This document shows positions 24,692 through 38,400 of a stretch of DNA of 64,000 nt, piece after piece; positions within the stretch are counted from its first letter, which is position 1, and every line of letters starts with the position of its first letter. Below the pieces are notes generated by a model that saw only the letters and a list, made by a program, of their open reading frames with translations, had not been told where the DNA came from and did no database searches. The DNA is taken from the NCBI GenBank assembly GCA_003117195.1, contig BDSI01000085.1:214001-278000 (forward strand), read 5' to 3'. A program made the translations under genes and the position numbers. The DNA is from Eudorina sp. 2006-703-Eu-15. Taxonomy: Eukaryota > Chlorophyta > Chlorophyceae > Chlamydomonadales > Volvocaceae.

Positions 24692-26416
24692 ATATAAAAA
24701 TTTTACGTTTACGTTCACAAATTGTACGTGTGAACGTAAACGTACATGCACACCGCCGATGCGCGCGACGGGCATATATACATCATGTGTTGTTTTACTA
24801 ATAATGCTGATGATCGATGGCTGTATGTTCGATGTATGCAAGTGATGCAAGCCCGCCTGCGCCTCAGTACGACTAGTAAGACCACCATCTATCTGCGGGA
24901 TGATGACAGACATATATACGTACACGCTCGCCTGCATGCTTCGTTGGAGCAATCAAGCAACGAAGGGTGTGTGTGATCGACGCACACCTGCTCGCTGCGT
25001 CCGCGCGGGATTTAATATAACGTCGGTGCCCGCGGTTCGCTCGTCCACTCACGCGTGCGTGGCTGCTATATATATGCTGTACCTCGACGTTAGTTGCCGT
25101 ACGTAGTCGTTGCCGTACATACGTATCTCACTCGCCGTGACTGTCTGCCATACGTGCGTGGTATGTATCGATACCACGGCAGGCCGCCGTGCGGCCGTTT
25201 GCAGTGCAAATGCAGCTTGCCCAGCTCTATCTTATGGTGGCTGGTGTATATGTTGTGCTGCACCGACGACGCGACCCATGCATGTGACTTATGCATGTAC
25301 ATGCGTATCCGTACATGCGTATCCGTCCAGCGAGCGAGCTGCACTAGCTGCGTGCATCGCTCGTACACGAGCGATCGACCGCAGCCGAACGAAGTAAGCC
25401 AGCTCTATCGATACGATAGCTCCATCTATCTCTATCTTTCTTCCCGCCCTACGTACGTACCTGCCAGTGCGTGGGGGACAGCGTGCGTGCGTGTAAGGGA
25501 CCGACTCTTGCGCGCACCCTCGCTCGCTCGCTCACTACTCTTATCTGTCCCCAAGCAACCAACTAATAATAACCAAGGTTGTATTCGTCTCCAGCCTTCC
25601 AGGCGCCGCCCAACATCCCAGTACGTACGAGCGGGTGTACATAATGTCCGCGTATTACAATAATGCGCTAAATGCGCCCGTTACCGCCCCGCCGGCACAA
25701 GCTGGTAATAAAACCCAACCTGCTGCCGTCAACCGATTGACCGCACGAACGGGACAGGACAGCCGTTGAAAGGTGGCATGGGCCCCGCCCTCCTTGAACC
25801 GGACCTCAGCAAGCCTCAGCCTCAGCTTCAGCGTGCCCAGCGTCGCGATATATATTACGTGATAGAAATCCGGCAGAGGCGGACAGAGAAATCCCAGTAA
25901 ATTCGGAAGCATCAACCACGGCATATATCGCCGCCGTACGTACGTACGTGCGCGGATGGCGCGCCGCGCTAGCCGCGCACGGGCTGCACCGCGCGGTGTC
26001 ACAGACCGCCGCGTCTCGTCGTGTTACACGGCGGTCGGTGTAGCCGTAAGGATATAATAAGCAAGCCTAGGAATGGTCGGTGGTGCACATTCATACAGCA
26101 GCTAGCTCGAGTGGCCTTTTCACCGCTCAGTGTCACACGTCGTCTGCAGCCATACATCCAGCGTTCGTTTGCCCTCCGTCCGTCCATCGTCAGCGCTAGC
26201 TATCTAGCTAGCTAGCTGCCTGCTGGTTGGCTGGCTGGCTGGCTGCTGGCTGGCTTCCGACGCACGCATGCATCAAGCGCAGGCAGGCACGATCGACAGG
26301 CGCCGCCATCTAGCTGTATACGTATCTGCGCGTGCAGTGGATGTATGTGATGATCAGATACGTATATATAGATCTATCTGCGCAGTCCGTCGCAAGCTAT
26401 CGCTAGTATGTAGTGG
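24692..26416. other. Convergent intergenic region
   Basis: This lies between two genes that end toward each other. It has many CGTAC/GCATGC-type alternating runs and short GCTGGCTG repeats (about 26220-26255). No GC3-biased, splice-bounded exon was recognised on either strand. Confidence 0.5.
26024..26028 (-). promoter_or_regulatory. Candidate TGTAA poly(A) signal for the dehydratase gene
   Basis: TTACA on plus is TGTAA on minus, about 390 nt downstream of the dehydratase stop at 26417. It is a candidate only. Confidence 0.3.
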
Positions 26417-29400
26417 CTACGCTACTGCTACTGCCGGTCGCGCGGCAGGTCGCGCCATCTCGATGGCTCTTCGGAGGGTCGGCAGCGCGATGTTGCCGCC
26501 GCAGCACACCACCACAACGCTGCGACCCGCCAGCCGGGGCGCCAGGCGCTTGAAGGCGGCCAGAGCGCACGCCGCGGCGCCTGCACATAGACACGCACAC
26601 GCACGGACTTAGCTGTCAAGGTATATACGTAGATATATATGTGCACATGCATATATACATTCGTTCTGTAACGCCGTCAGTTAGTGATGTACGCAGTCGG
26701 CTATACATGTATATGAGCGCGCGCACAACATCATGCATGCAGGATGCAACTGCAGCAATCGCCTTCTCGCTTGCCTGACTTGATCGCAAACCCATCGATC
26801 GGGATGTGGTAGGGGTTTGAACCCAAGAATCATTCGGCATTCCAGACATGTACGCACCTACGTACATACACAATCCACACATTAATCGGCGTTACATACA
26901 CACATAATACATCGATTGGTCACGCACGCACGGCCTTTTGGCTGGGCTTGCCGCAGCGTCGGCGGCGGCGGCTCGACCAGACGATCGTCCGACTTACCGC
27001 TTCCCGCCGTCCCGTCTATCCTTCCCTCCCTCCCTCTACCCTTCCGCGCTCCTCTACCCTCCCTCCTGCCGTCTACCCGCCCGCTCATCTATCTCCCTCC
27101 TTTCCCCTCCCTACCTCCCTCCCTGACCCCTTCCCTTTCCTTCCCTTTGTGTAATCGCACATCGCAAATAAACCCGCGCGCTCACCCTCCACCAGCTTGG
27201 ACCGCTCCTCCAGCAGCTCCACCAGGGCCTCCGCGATCTCCGATTCGCCCACCGTGACCCACTCGTCCACACAGTCCGTACAGGGCTGCAGTGTCACGCT
27301 GCCGTACTCGACACCGCCCGCCGTTGCGTCGGAGAATGTGCCGTACCCTCCGGCGCCGCCGGCGCCGCCGTCGTCGTCGTGCTCTGGCACGACGACGCCC
27401 GCGGCGACAGATCGTGCCATGACGTCGGAGGCGGCCGGCTGGCAGCCAATCACCTACCTCGTGTGAGCGAGCGAGGCACCAGTAGGTACCGTTGGTAACG
27501 GCGCTCAGCCAATCAGCAACGAAGCCAATTGGCAGACAATTATCTCGATATCTTGGGATCAGCGTGCGTAAGATTCTTGCTTGCTTCCGCAATCGCGTTT
27601 TGCACAACAACAATGCACACTGACTGACACGCGCACACGCACTGTATGTTCGGGTGCGCGGGTCCTTCATTCGCTTGAACACATATACACGAACTGGTGA
27701 CATACACATACACTCCGGCTTCTCATTAAATACACTCCGGCCCAAGCACAACAACTACCTCCAACGCGAACAACCCGCCCGAACCCAGAGCTTCATTCGC
27801 AAAGCCAACCACAGGCACGTACGGCGGTCTCCGCGTGGACCCACACGCAGATCCCCATCCAAACGGCAGCCTCCCCAGTGCGTGCGTGGCCCTTACCCGT
27901 ATGGTCGGGTCCGCTGCCTTCAGCACCGACGCCACTCCGCCGATCAGCCCGCCGCCCCCAACCGGCACCAGCACCGCGTCCAGACCGCCCCGCCGCCGCT
28001 CAGCCAGCAACTCCAGGGCGAGCGTGCCCTGGCCGGCCATGACCCACGGGTCATTGTACGGGCTGACGTACACGGCCCCGGCGGCATCGGCGGCGGCGCG
28101 CGCCGCCAGCTCGGACTGCAAGCAGTCCGTCCCCACAAGGCGCAGCTCCGCACCGAGCGACCGCAACTTGCGGACCTGCAGTACAACGATCCGTACGGCA
28201 TGCCGTACAGGAGGGACAGTCCGAGTGTTCAAGAAGTAACCACCGGGTCAGCGAGCAACAGAAAGTACGAAGGATTGGGCACGGGAAGTGGAAACCTGAC
28301 TCCTGCGCGTGTACGGCGCGAGGCGGGTCCAATGGAGGCATGTGATGAAGAGCTGTCTAGAGCGGTCCGGCGTCAGCGTGTCGCAGCGTCGTTCTACCGT
28401 TGTGTTGTCAAATGATAGTTAACGGCTCATCCTACCGGTATGTCCTCGTCACGTCAGATGCGTCGTACGTACCCGAGCTACGCACTCGTGTACTTCCCAG
28501 CGACTGATTGACAACGCAGCAAGAGTCGATCGACGGCCGCACCTTGTACGGCGATGCCGTGGACGGGACGTACAGCTGTGGCCGCAGCGTCGGCGACGAC
28601 GCAAGTACTGCCCCGGTATCAACCGGACCGCCGCCGTCCAGTTCGCCGCCGCCGCCGCCGGCAGCGGCGGCGTCATCAGTCCGCGCGGCCTCCACGGCAG
28701 AAGCGTCTCCGCCGCCGTCACCGGCGGCGGCGGCGGCGGCCTGGATGGCGGCCGGAGCACCCTCCCACGAGGCCGCTGCTCCTGAGACCTGGGCGCAGGC
28801 GTACAGTACTGCCAGGGCGTGGTTGCCGGTGAACACGCCGCGTGCCAAAGTCGCGGGGGGCAGGGAGAGCAGCTGCGGGGCAGGCGAGGGGGATACACGC
28901 ACACACGCACGTAAGTATATTGATACCTGGGATCGGGCGGGCGGGCGGGTTGCGCTTCTAAACACACGCACGTCGAATCGGGTCGGGCAAGGGGTATACT
29001 TTACACTCATACGGGCAACTTTCGGGCGCTGATCCGCCTGTGCATGTCACGCACTCCTGCTCTGCCTGCTTAAGCAACATACGCACGCACGTCGAGTACT
29101 TACTTGTGCGCGGTCGTCAGGCGCAACGGTGTGGGGGGAGCTGGTCACGTTTTGACTGCCGCTGTATGTGATGCACTTTACCTTCAACCCTGTGGTAGGG
29201 TGATAGAATAAGGATCTACGGTATCCCCGGGACACGACTCACGCGGGTCTGTACAGTGGCCTCGCGCCTCGAGGCGCACTGACAGCTCCGTGCACACCAA
29301 CACTGAGAGGTGGGGACAGCCCCGTGCACACCAACACTGAGGAGGTGGGGACAGCCCCGTGCACACCAACACTGAGGAGGTGGGGACAGCCCCGTGCACA

Positions 29401-32400
29401 CCAACACTGAGGAGGTGGGGACAGCCCCGTGCACACCAACACTGAGGAGGTGGGGACAGCCCCGTGCACACCAACACTGAGGAGGTGGGGACAGCCCCGT
29501 GCACACCAACACTGAGGAGGTGGGGACAGCCCCGTGCACACCGACACTGAGGAGGTGGGGACAGCCTCGTGCACACCGACACTGAGGAGGTGGGGACAGC
29601 CTCGTGCACACCAACACTGAGGAGGTGGGGACAGCCCCGTGCACACCAACACTGAGGAGGTGGGGACAGCCCGTGCACACCAACACTGAGGAGGTGGGGA
29701 CAGCCCCGTGCACACCAACACTGAGGAGGTGGGGACAGCCCGTGCACACCAACACTGAGGAGGTGGGGACAGCCCCGTGCACACCAACACTGAGGAGGTG
29801 GGGACAGCCCCGTGCACACCAACACTGAGGAGGTGGGGACAGCCCCGTGCACACCAACACTGAGGAGGTGGGGACAGCCCCGTGCACACCAACACTGAGG
29901 AGGTGGGGACAGCCCGTGCACACCAACACTGAGGAGGTGGGGACAGCCCCGTGCACACCAACACTGAGGAGGTGGGGACAGCCCCGTGCACACCAACACT
30001 GAGGAGGTGGGGACAGCCCCGTGCACACCAACACTGAGGAGGTGGGGACAGCCCCGTGCACACCAACACTGAGGAGGTGGGGACAGCCCCGTGCACACCA
30101 ACACGGAGGGGCATTCGAATGCCGTGCCACGGAATTCCGTGCGAGGGACTGGAGGGTTCGGGACCGGCCCGAGTGGAGCCAGCTCTGGTTCGGTACTCGG
30201 CTCGCGGTTCGGGTCTAGGGTTGTTCGGTCGACGTGGGGACGGCTGCAAGTCTGTAACCAGCATGCTAGCAGAGGGGTTTGTGGCTGATACGTTTGTGCG
30301 TGGACTTCATCAGTCGCTGTAACGGCTGCTGTTGTCCAATCTGACAAGAGAACATGCGCGCGTGACATCATGCATGACGGGTGGGTCATATAACCACAAA
30401 TTATCCACATATTACGGGTGCGTCGCACTGGCCCACAAGGCCAGCGGATCGATATCGGTACATTGGCGCTTCTGAGGGTGTATGACTGTCCAGGAGCCCT
30501 TGATCGTTGAGGGGGTTAGGTGGAGCGCGGGGTTTTCATCAGCGGCCGAGGAGCGCCATGTGCGCACGCGACGCGACGGGACATGCCCCCAGGCTTTTTC
30601 CATTTCGAGGGTGTGGGTTGTGTACTACTCATGATCGCACGTGGACACGGCCCCTGTAACAAGGGACGTGCGGGTTTGCGTTCATGAGCCCCTGGGGTTC
30701 TCTTCTCGGCGCGCGCCGACCGAGCACTGCCGAGGGGGAAAGCATGCCGATAGGACGCCATCGCGATTGGTATACCGATGTCTGTCAAACCCTTTCTGTT
30801 CTGGCTACGTTATATACCCCACATGCGCTAAAAGGCTGCATGAAACTCAAAAACCCGCACACACACGAGCACACACGGGCGCCTAACCTGCCCGCGGCCT
30901 ACCGACAGCCCTCCGTGTACACTACCTCATGACCGGGTCTCCAGGACCTGCTCATATCCCGCCGCTTTTTTGTACTAGCTCGCCGACAACATGCCGTATG
31001 CTAGCACTAGGGGGGAGCGGGCAGCAATCCCACTTTCCCAGGTACCTCACAGTCGCCGCACAGTACGTACGCAGTACGGTAAGCTGTACCACGTCGTCCC
31101 AACCATGACGGCCTTGCCGCCCCGCCGAGAGCCGAGGGACGCTGCCGGGCAGCCAACCTCTCTTCACCCACCTTGCTCAGCGCACCTCGCACTTTGAAGG
31201 AGCCCGTGTGCTGCTCGCTCTCCAGCTTCAACAACGCCGTACAGCCGTGTTCTGCCGTACACGAACCCTCGTTCTTCTCACCACCGCTGGGCCCCAGCGG
31301 CAGGCGCGACAGCCACGCCGATTCTTCCAAGGGAGTATGCCGTACAAAACGTCGTATCTTTCCGTACGCGAGAGCAGCTTCCCTCGCAATGACATCGTTG
31401 ATGCGGAGCGGCCCGCGGGCGGGGAGCGCCGCAGCTGAGGCTGGGGGAAGGACCGTCGACGCGTCGGTGAGTCTGGAGGGGCCGGCAAGAGTTGACGTTG
31501 ACACGTCGGGGCGCTCGTCATGCTCCGGTTCCGGCGGGGAGGAGGGCTCCAGGGGTACCTGCGATCGCAGCTCCGGCGGCCAGTCGGCCACATCCAGCCG
31601 TCGCCGGAACTGCGAGTGACAGACAAGAGAGGGTGAAGATAGATACGCCCGCCGGACACACGGCATGCCGCGATGCGGGTCGGGACCAACGGCTACATCA
31701 ATCACTCAGAACGAGGAGCGAGAGGCAGGGGTATATATATTGGTACAAGGTAAACGGCATGTATTGCCATGGTGAGGGTGCCTCCCAGAACCAGGTGGCG
31801 GTGTGAGGGCTCCAAGGGCGCCGTATTTTAACGCATGCATGTTTCATCATGGTCGATCGCGCATGGCAGACGGAAATCGATAAAGAGCGAGAGAGTAGCG
31901 GGGCGAGGTAGAGCAGGGGCGGGGCAAGGCAGGGAAGTCACTGGAGGCCTCACGAGCCAACTCGTGCCACCAGCCTCCAGCAACCGAAGGGGCGATGCGA
32001 CAACGAGACACTTCCCCCCTGGAGCATTTCCGTTTCATATCTACAGAGGCAGCGGCATCAATTACTCCGTAAATAAACGGCGACGAGGATTGTTTAGGAC
32101 GCACCGCAGTGGTGCTCCAACCGTTCCGGTCAAGCAGCGCCAGCAAACGTTCAGTCGATACAGGTATCGACATCGTGATTTTTCTCCAGACTCTAGGGTT
32201 CCGTTTTGCAGTTTCTCTCTGCAGTCTATTGCAAGGGCGATTCACCCGTTCATATACAATCTGACGCACTTGTATTTCATACATACAATCGCTACGATGT
32301 CACTTTGCCCATCAGCTGATGACAAGATGATTTGTTCATTCCGAATGCCTTCCATGGCAGTGCAAAGGGATCTCTTTTCCACACGTACGAAACATCGTGA

Positions 32401-35400
32401 CAGGCACGCACTTTGCGCGCCCTTTGACGGATGACCGTTGTGGGGGAACACATGTTTATAGCCGTAAGGCCTGTACAACATGTAACAACCAACCAACCTA
32501 CCAGGCACGCACCAGAATGTTAATGCTCAAAATTGTAAGAGGCTTTTCAGCAAGCGCAAATCGGGCCACCGATTCATTATGTTTCATCCCGAGGTGCTCT
32601 GTGGTTCACTCGTTCACATGCTCCTCAAACTTCCATGATTTCTATCAATCCTGCTAGGCAGCCAATTGGTTTAGAGCAACAACGTGCTTTAATAAAGGTG
32701 GGAACGCTGCTGGTCCACGAGGGTCGCCTTGCGGCTGCCAACCGCTGTCGTAGGGGCGTACCAGGTAAGTTGTAAAGACTCTGAAACTCGCCACAAACTG
32801 CCAACCTCCCGCTGGCCTCCTTGCGGGGCTGCAAACATACCATCGATCAAAGCAAACCATCCTGGACCTGTGAAGTCAATTCGTTGTCGGCTATCAAACA
32901 GGCAGGGTTAACTGGGTCCGACTGGGTCAACAGATGAGCCCCGGAGATGATGTCTCCTTCCGTGCGAGGTAACTTGACGCGGAGGTAACTTGACGCGGAG
33001 GTAACTTGACGCACGCGGCGTGCAGGCCCGTGCAGGCCATGCAGCGCGTTGAATGGATCCGTGTGTGCGAAGTGCGTAAAGGCGCGCACACCAGCGCACA
33101 CTGCTGCTTGGCCATGCAAGGCCTGCGGCTGGAAAGCAGGTAGGAAGCGCTAATTGAACTGTCATTCGTTGGTGACGGGCCCTTCGCCGTTGGGGATTCT
33201 AGTGCAGACTCGACGGGCACGTATCAGGTGTGTGCCCCGTGACCTTTCGATTCCACTGATCATACAGCCAACACTGCGAGACGATAAAGGGTTCAGACTT
33301 CCTCTGTTCTTCCTTGCCCGTAACTTCGTAGCAGCCCTCGCAATAGTCGTTCTTGAGCGCACCGTTGCGTTTCTGTCGGAAGACGCGAGTTCAAGGTGCG
33401 GCGCCTATTCGCGCCGTGAACACAAAAACGAAGACAGTAAAGCAAACAAAATAACCTTTGTTTGCAATCACATATTTTAAATACTGACATTACTCAGTGG
33501 CAACGGTTCCAGAAAGCGAGGAAGTTTGCTGTACTGCATGAATCTTTTTGTTGCTCTTTTTGTTGCTCAGTATGGCACTGAATATGCCCATCGTCGTGCC
33601 TGAGAAGTCCTGACATGGGGCCTGCGCTTGCAAAAAGTGGTGACCTACCTGTACTCCGTCTGTCGCACAACTACTTCACTCATAGAACAGACATATTTCC
33701 TTGAACCTCTTAAATACATTTATGCTGTTACTTCCATACGCTAAAGTGATCGCCAGGTAATACCCAAAACTGAAATAGAGAAATGCCTTCGGGACAATGT
33801 GTTTAACGTTAATGTTTGCAAAAGATGAAACTGAGGAATTCAGCTGATAGCTGCGAAACTGTCCTACCCATCACCCAGCACGTGTGCATAGAACGCATAG
33901 ACCTTTTCGGGCAACATAGGAATTGTTATGGCAAAGCGATACATTTTGTAAGCTGAGCAGGAAACCGTCGGCCAACATTCACTCGGCTGTACTGCAAAGC
34001 GCACTCGCGGATCACATTTGCGATTGATAATTGTACTGCAGCCAGACTGTCACCTCGTGAGTTTATCACCCACGCTTAGTGTTGCAGGACTGTGATTGCC
34101 TTAATTTCTTTTCATATGGAGCAATGCAATTTTCAGGGAAAGGGTGACATATTATCGCGCTGTTCGTCTTCCCTTCCTGTTGTTCCGGTCGGCGCAGATG
34201 AAAAATATGAGTGCAGTGGTATTATTATTGAAGCCCCGACGTGCAACGAGAAGTCACCGCCCGGTGCAGGCCGGTTATCCCGGTTTATACGGTCGTGCTT
34301 TCGACCGCCACAGCATGATTCCTTTGGAACGCGGATTCAAGCAATTGATGATGCATTTCTTTCTCTGAGGGTCCTACTATTGCTGGGACATGCAACGAAA
34401 CTTTTTGGCTGCGAGGAGGCAGAGGGGGAGCTTCGCAAATGGCTTGAGGTGGACCCGGCAGCTCGTCACGCTCTTACTGCAGCGTTACGGTAAGCAGCAT
34501 ATGTCATTCAACTACTTGCTCAAGACGGTAGCTTTGTTGCCACTAACGGCGTCCTGTGTACGCAGGTTTGCCATCGAAGGAAAGGGGTTTCAGCTGCGGT
34601 TGCAAGTAAAGCCGCCGCCTGCGATATGCAGCACTCACTTACCGCATCGCCTGTTGGCGACAGAACTGGGCACGCCTCATGGCGTCATAGTGGTACGTTC
34701 CGGCCGCAGTTGTCGCAGGCAGTAAGATAGTCATACACCGTTTCCTAGCCTAGCTTTGTCACTTGCTCAAAGACTGAAAACATTCTTGTTTGGCTTCTGT
34801 GATGCGTCGGCCTCGGGCGGGCATGACCCCCTTCCGAAAGGGTGTATCCCAAACGTTCCCCAACCGCCGGGACGGGAGTGGACTGAACGGGCCGATGCGG
34901 AGGACCTCGTGCCAACGAGACCTGCCCCGAAAGTCTGAATGCGCAGCAGATCGTAGTGCGCCATTGCCTTGTTAGCTTCAACCCTTAGGGTACCGCTGAG
35001 CAAGGAGGGGCCGTTATGGGCCGCGCACAGCGTTGGCCAGGTGTTTTGCGTGCACGCTGTGCATGGGTGCTTGCGCGACTGCGTGCGTGCGTAACCACCA
35101 GTCCGCGAAGCGACCAGCGCCTTGTGTGCGTCAGTGCTCTGATGGGATATCCATGCCGTACCATGCAACCACATCTCCGTCGGGCACAGCTGCACAAGCA
35201 CACAGCTCCGCGAGCACACCTCCATAACACCCAGCGTGCTTACGTACATCCCACACCACTCCCGCCGTACATCCGTACAGATTCAGAGCTGCCTCGCACG
35301 GCCTGGAGCTGCCACAGGCGTGCCCGACCATCCCCGTCCCGCAGTACTCGTTCGAACGGAGGGCGCGTGCCGGGCGCCCCGTCCCGCTGCCCCCCTGGAG

Positions 35401-38400
35401 GTGACCTATCCGGGGAGGGGAGGAGGCGGAGGAGGAGCGGGAGCAGGAGGCGACGGCAGCAGCAACGGCCCATGGGACTCTCCCTGTGTCGGCCGAGCCG
35501 GCTGCCATCTCTTCGCCGGCGCGACTGGATTGCCGTCGTCGCAAGCGGCAGGGACCTGTACGGACTGCTGCCGTACTTCCCCTTCGGGATCTGAGGGGAA
35601 GTTGACACGGGCGGCGACGAAAGCGAATTCGATTCCGTCGGGCGGCGGCGCCGGGGCCGCAGCCGCGCCGTCGCGCTCAGCGTCAACGTCGCCGGTGGCC
35701 GCAGCCGCCGCGGCGGAGTCGGCGGCGGCGCTTCACGGCACGGGAGTACTGCCAGCCTCCCCGCGGCAGTCATGCACGCAGACTAGGTTCACTCCCACCA
35801 CACCCACGGCGCCGGACGCCGCCGCAGGCATGAGCTCGTGTACGGCAACCGGCATCCCGGCGGAAGCGGCGGCGGCAGCGGCAGCATGCGGACGGGCTAC
35901 CGACAGCGCGCTGATTCCACTGCTTGCAATGGAAGGGGTGCCGTACCTGGTGACCATCGTACAGTATCCGGGGTACGTGAGGCTGTACGACTGCTTCTTT
36001 CTGTGTTCTGCAAAGGCGGGCTTGTTGGTGTTGCTGGCGCGCCCGCCCGACAGCGAGGCACGTCCTCCACTCCGCCCACGACGACAGCTTGTTGCAAATG
36101 GGCGAAGCAAAGTGTGCATTAATGACTCCAAAGAGTGCAATGATGACCCCAAATTCCTTTCCGGAAACCCGCAGGCACTCTGCAACTGCTAGGGCGGGGA
36201 TCAAGTCGAACATTTTAAACGAAGCAGAAAAAAACCCGTACGCTGATGCCGCAGCCGAGCTCTCACGCTCGAAAATGTTAAGAGGGTTACAAATAGGGTT
36301 GCATCATGCAAGGTTGGGGGCCCGCTCCGGGGCTGTGCCACACCAAGTGGTCCATACGGGCCGATGACCCCTGGCCTAATAATTGGTTTCTTCGTCGTTT
36401 CGCATTTCTTATCTCCATCTCCATGTCTGTCATGGAGCCGACACGTACGACACGTACGGCATCACGCACCGCCATCACTGTCTTCCACACGGGTTCAGAG
36501 ACGTGCCTCCCGCTGCTGCGGGTTTTGTCCCGTAAACTTTCCGTACACTTGCAGGGATGTCGTACTGTACCAAAACAACGGCTCAAAGGTAAGCCGGCCG
36601 CGACCTTTCCAGCAAACTCTGTCCAAAGAGGTTTCGTAGCGGCAGCTGGGCTGGCGGCCCCGTGGGCCAGGTTAGCCGCAGTGGGTGGGCGGCGGCGCGA
36701 ATGGGCGGCGGCGCGGCCCGAGGGAAATCCAAACCCTTCCAACCACATTTTCCATATGATGACGCACAATGCATAGGTCCAGGGACGGGCGCCATCCTCC
36801 AGGGATGTTTAATGGCCGCATTCAAGCCTCGCATACATAGGTCCAGGCTCCAGGGACGGGCGCATTGAAGCACCCCTGGACTGCCGTATCTAGAGACGCG
36901 ATGGTGTTATGGGTGGCATGGCGCGATACGATGCCACGGCGCAGGAGTTCCTGGGTGACCTGTCGGGCCGACCCGTGGGTCGGCAACTGCTCCAAGAGCT
37001 GGTGGCGCAGCGGGACAAGGAACGGCCGAGCCGTGGGTCTGCGGGCTTGCGCCGCGGCGCGGAGGCGTTGCTGGAAGGACTGCTGGAGGGCTTGAGTCGC
37101 GGCCAGGTGGGCGGGGAGTCCGTGGGTTGCCGACTTGCCGTACACCAAGCGTACGACGACTCCGCGCGGAGCAGGAGATCTTTCGCAGGGGGCTGGGCGA
37201 GTCTCTAGCGATTTCGTTTACTCTCACCACGCCGTCATTTTACTAACGTGTTCGCGACCACCTACCCCATGGAATGACCTATTCATGTCAGTCTCAAAAC
37301 CCTAAACCTTGATTCGCCCTTCCCCATACTGTCCGACCGTGGCACAACCTCCGACAGAGGTACTGCAAGGTGGTCTCCGTACCCAACACCCTCAGCCAGC
37401 GGCTGGCGGCGCACTCGGCGGCGGCGGCGGCGGCGGCAACGGCGTCAGCGATGACGGCTGATGTCAGCGTCGCCAGCTCCGAAACCGTTGCCGCGGGTAC
37501 CGGCCGCGTCATCCCGCTCGGCCCAGTGCACCACCTCGCCGGCTGCTGTAGCGGCGGCGGCGACGGCGGCGCGGCTGTAGCACCAACCAGGCAGCTCGTC
37601 GGCGCTGGGAGGTGCGCGTGCGAGCGCGAACACGAGGCGCAGGTGCCGCCGCCCGCCGCCGCGGCCGGGTCCAACTGCGCCGCCAGGGCCGCGCTCGGCC
37701 GCGCCGCGGCCGCCGTCTCGTCATTCGCCGACCCATGGGTCACGAGCACGGTTCCCGGGATAACCGACTCGGGCTGCATCAGGTCCACAGATTCCCTCGA
37801 CCGGCATCTGCTGGCTGCGCTGGCTGCTCAACCCACGGAGCCGACGCCGCCGACGGTACGGCGGCGGCAGGCCAGTACGACGGTCGGCATGGTCAATGCT
37901 TCGGAGCGGTTGTTGCCGGTCCGCCCGTTGGCGGTTGGCACGGTTGCCTCGAGTTGGAGTTTAAACCCACAGAAGCTTTCGGTGCCGTTGCGGATGCTCG
38001 GGACAAGCAGCAACGGCGGCGGCGGCGGCGGCGAGGTTTGTGTGGGCAGCGGAGCCGTCAGCGGCGGCGGTGACGTTGGTGGTGGCGGCGGCGGCGGCGC
38101 CGGCGGCGCAGGGTTTTCGATGGCAGGTGTGTGGTCTGAGAAAGCGGACTGGAGGGGATAGCCTGGGGTGGAGCTTGATGAACGACGTGCCGTACTGGGG
38201 ATCAGCAGAAGCCACAATGTTCGCAAGCTTGCACGGCCGCATATGCTGGCCGGCGCCCAATCGACCCGTAGGTCCGTGCCTCATTCCGACATCGCCCGCA
38301 GGCTCACCGGGGATCGCGTTACAGGGCCGCCGCGATGGCGGCGGCGGCGGCGGTGGCGGCGACGACGGCCTGACGGCGTCTGTCTCCGGCGCCGCCAACC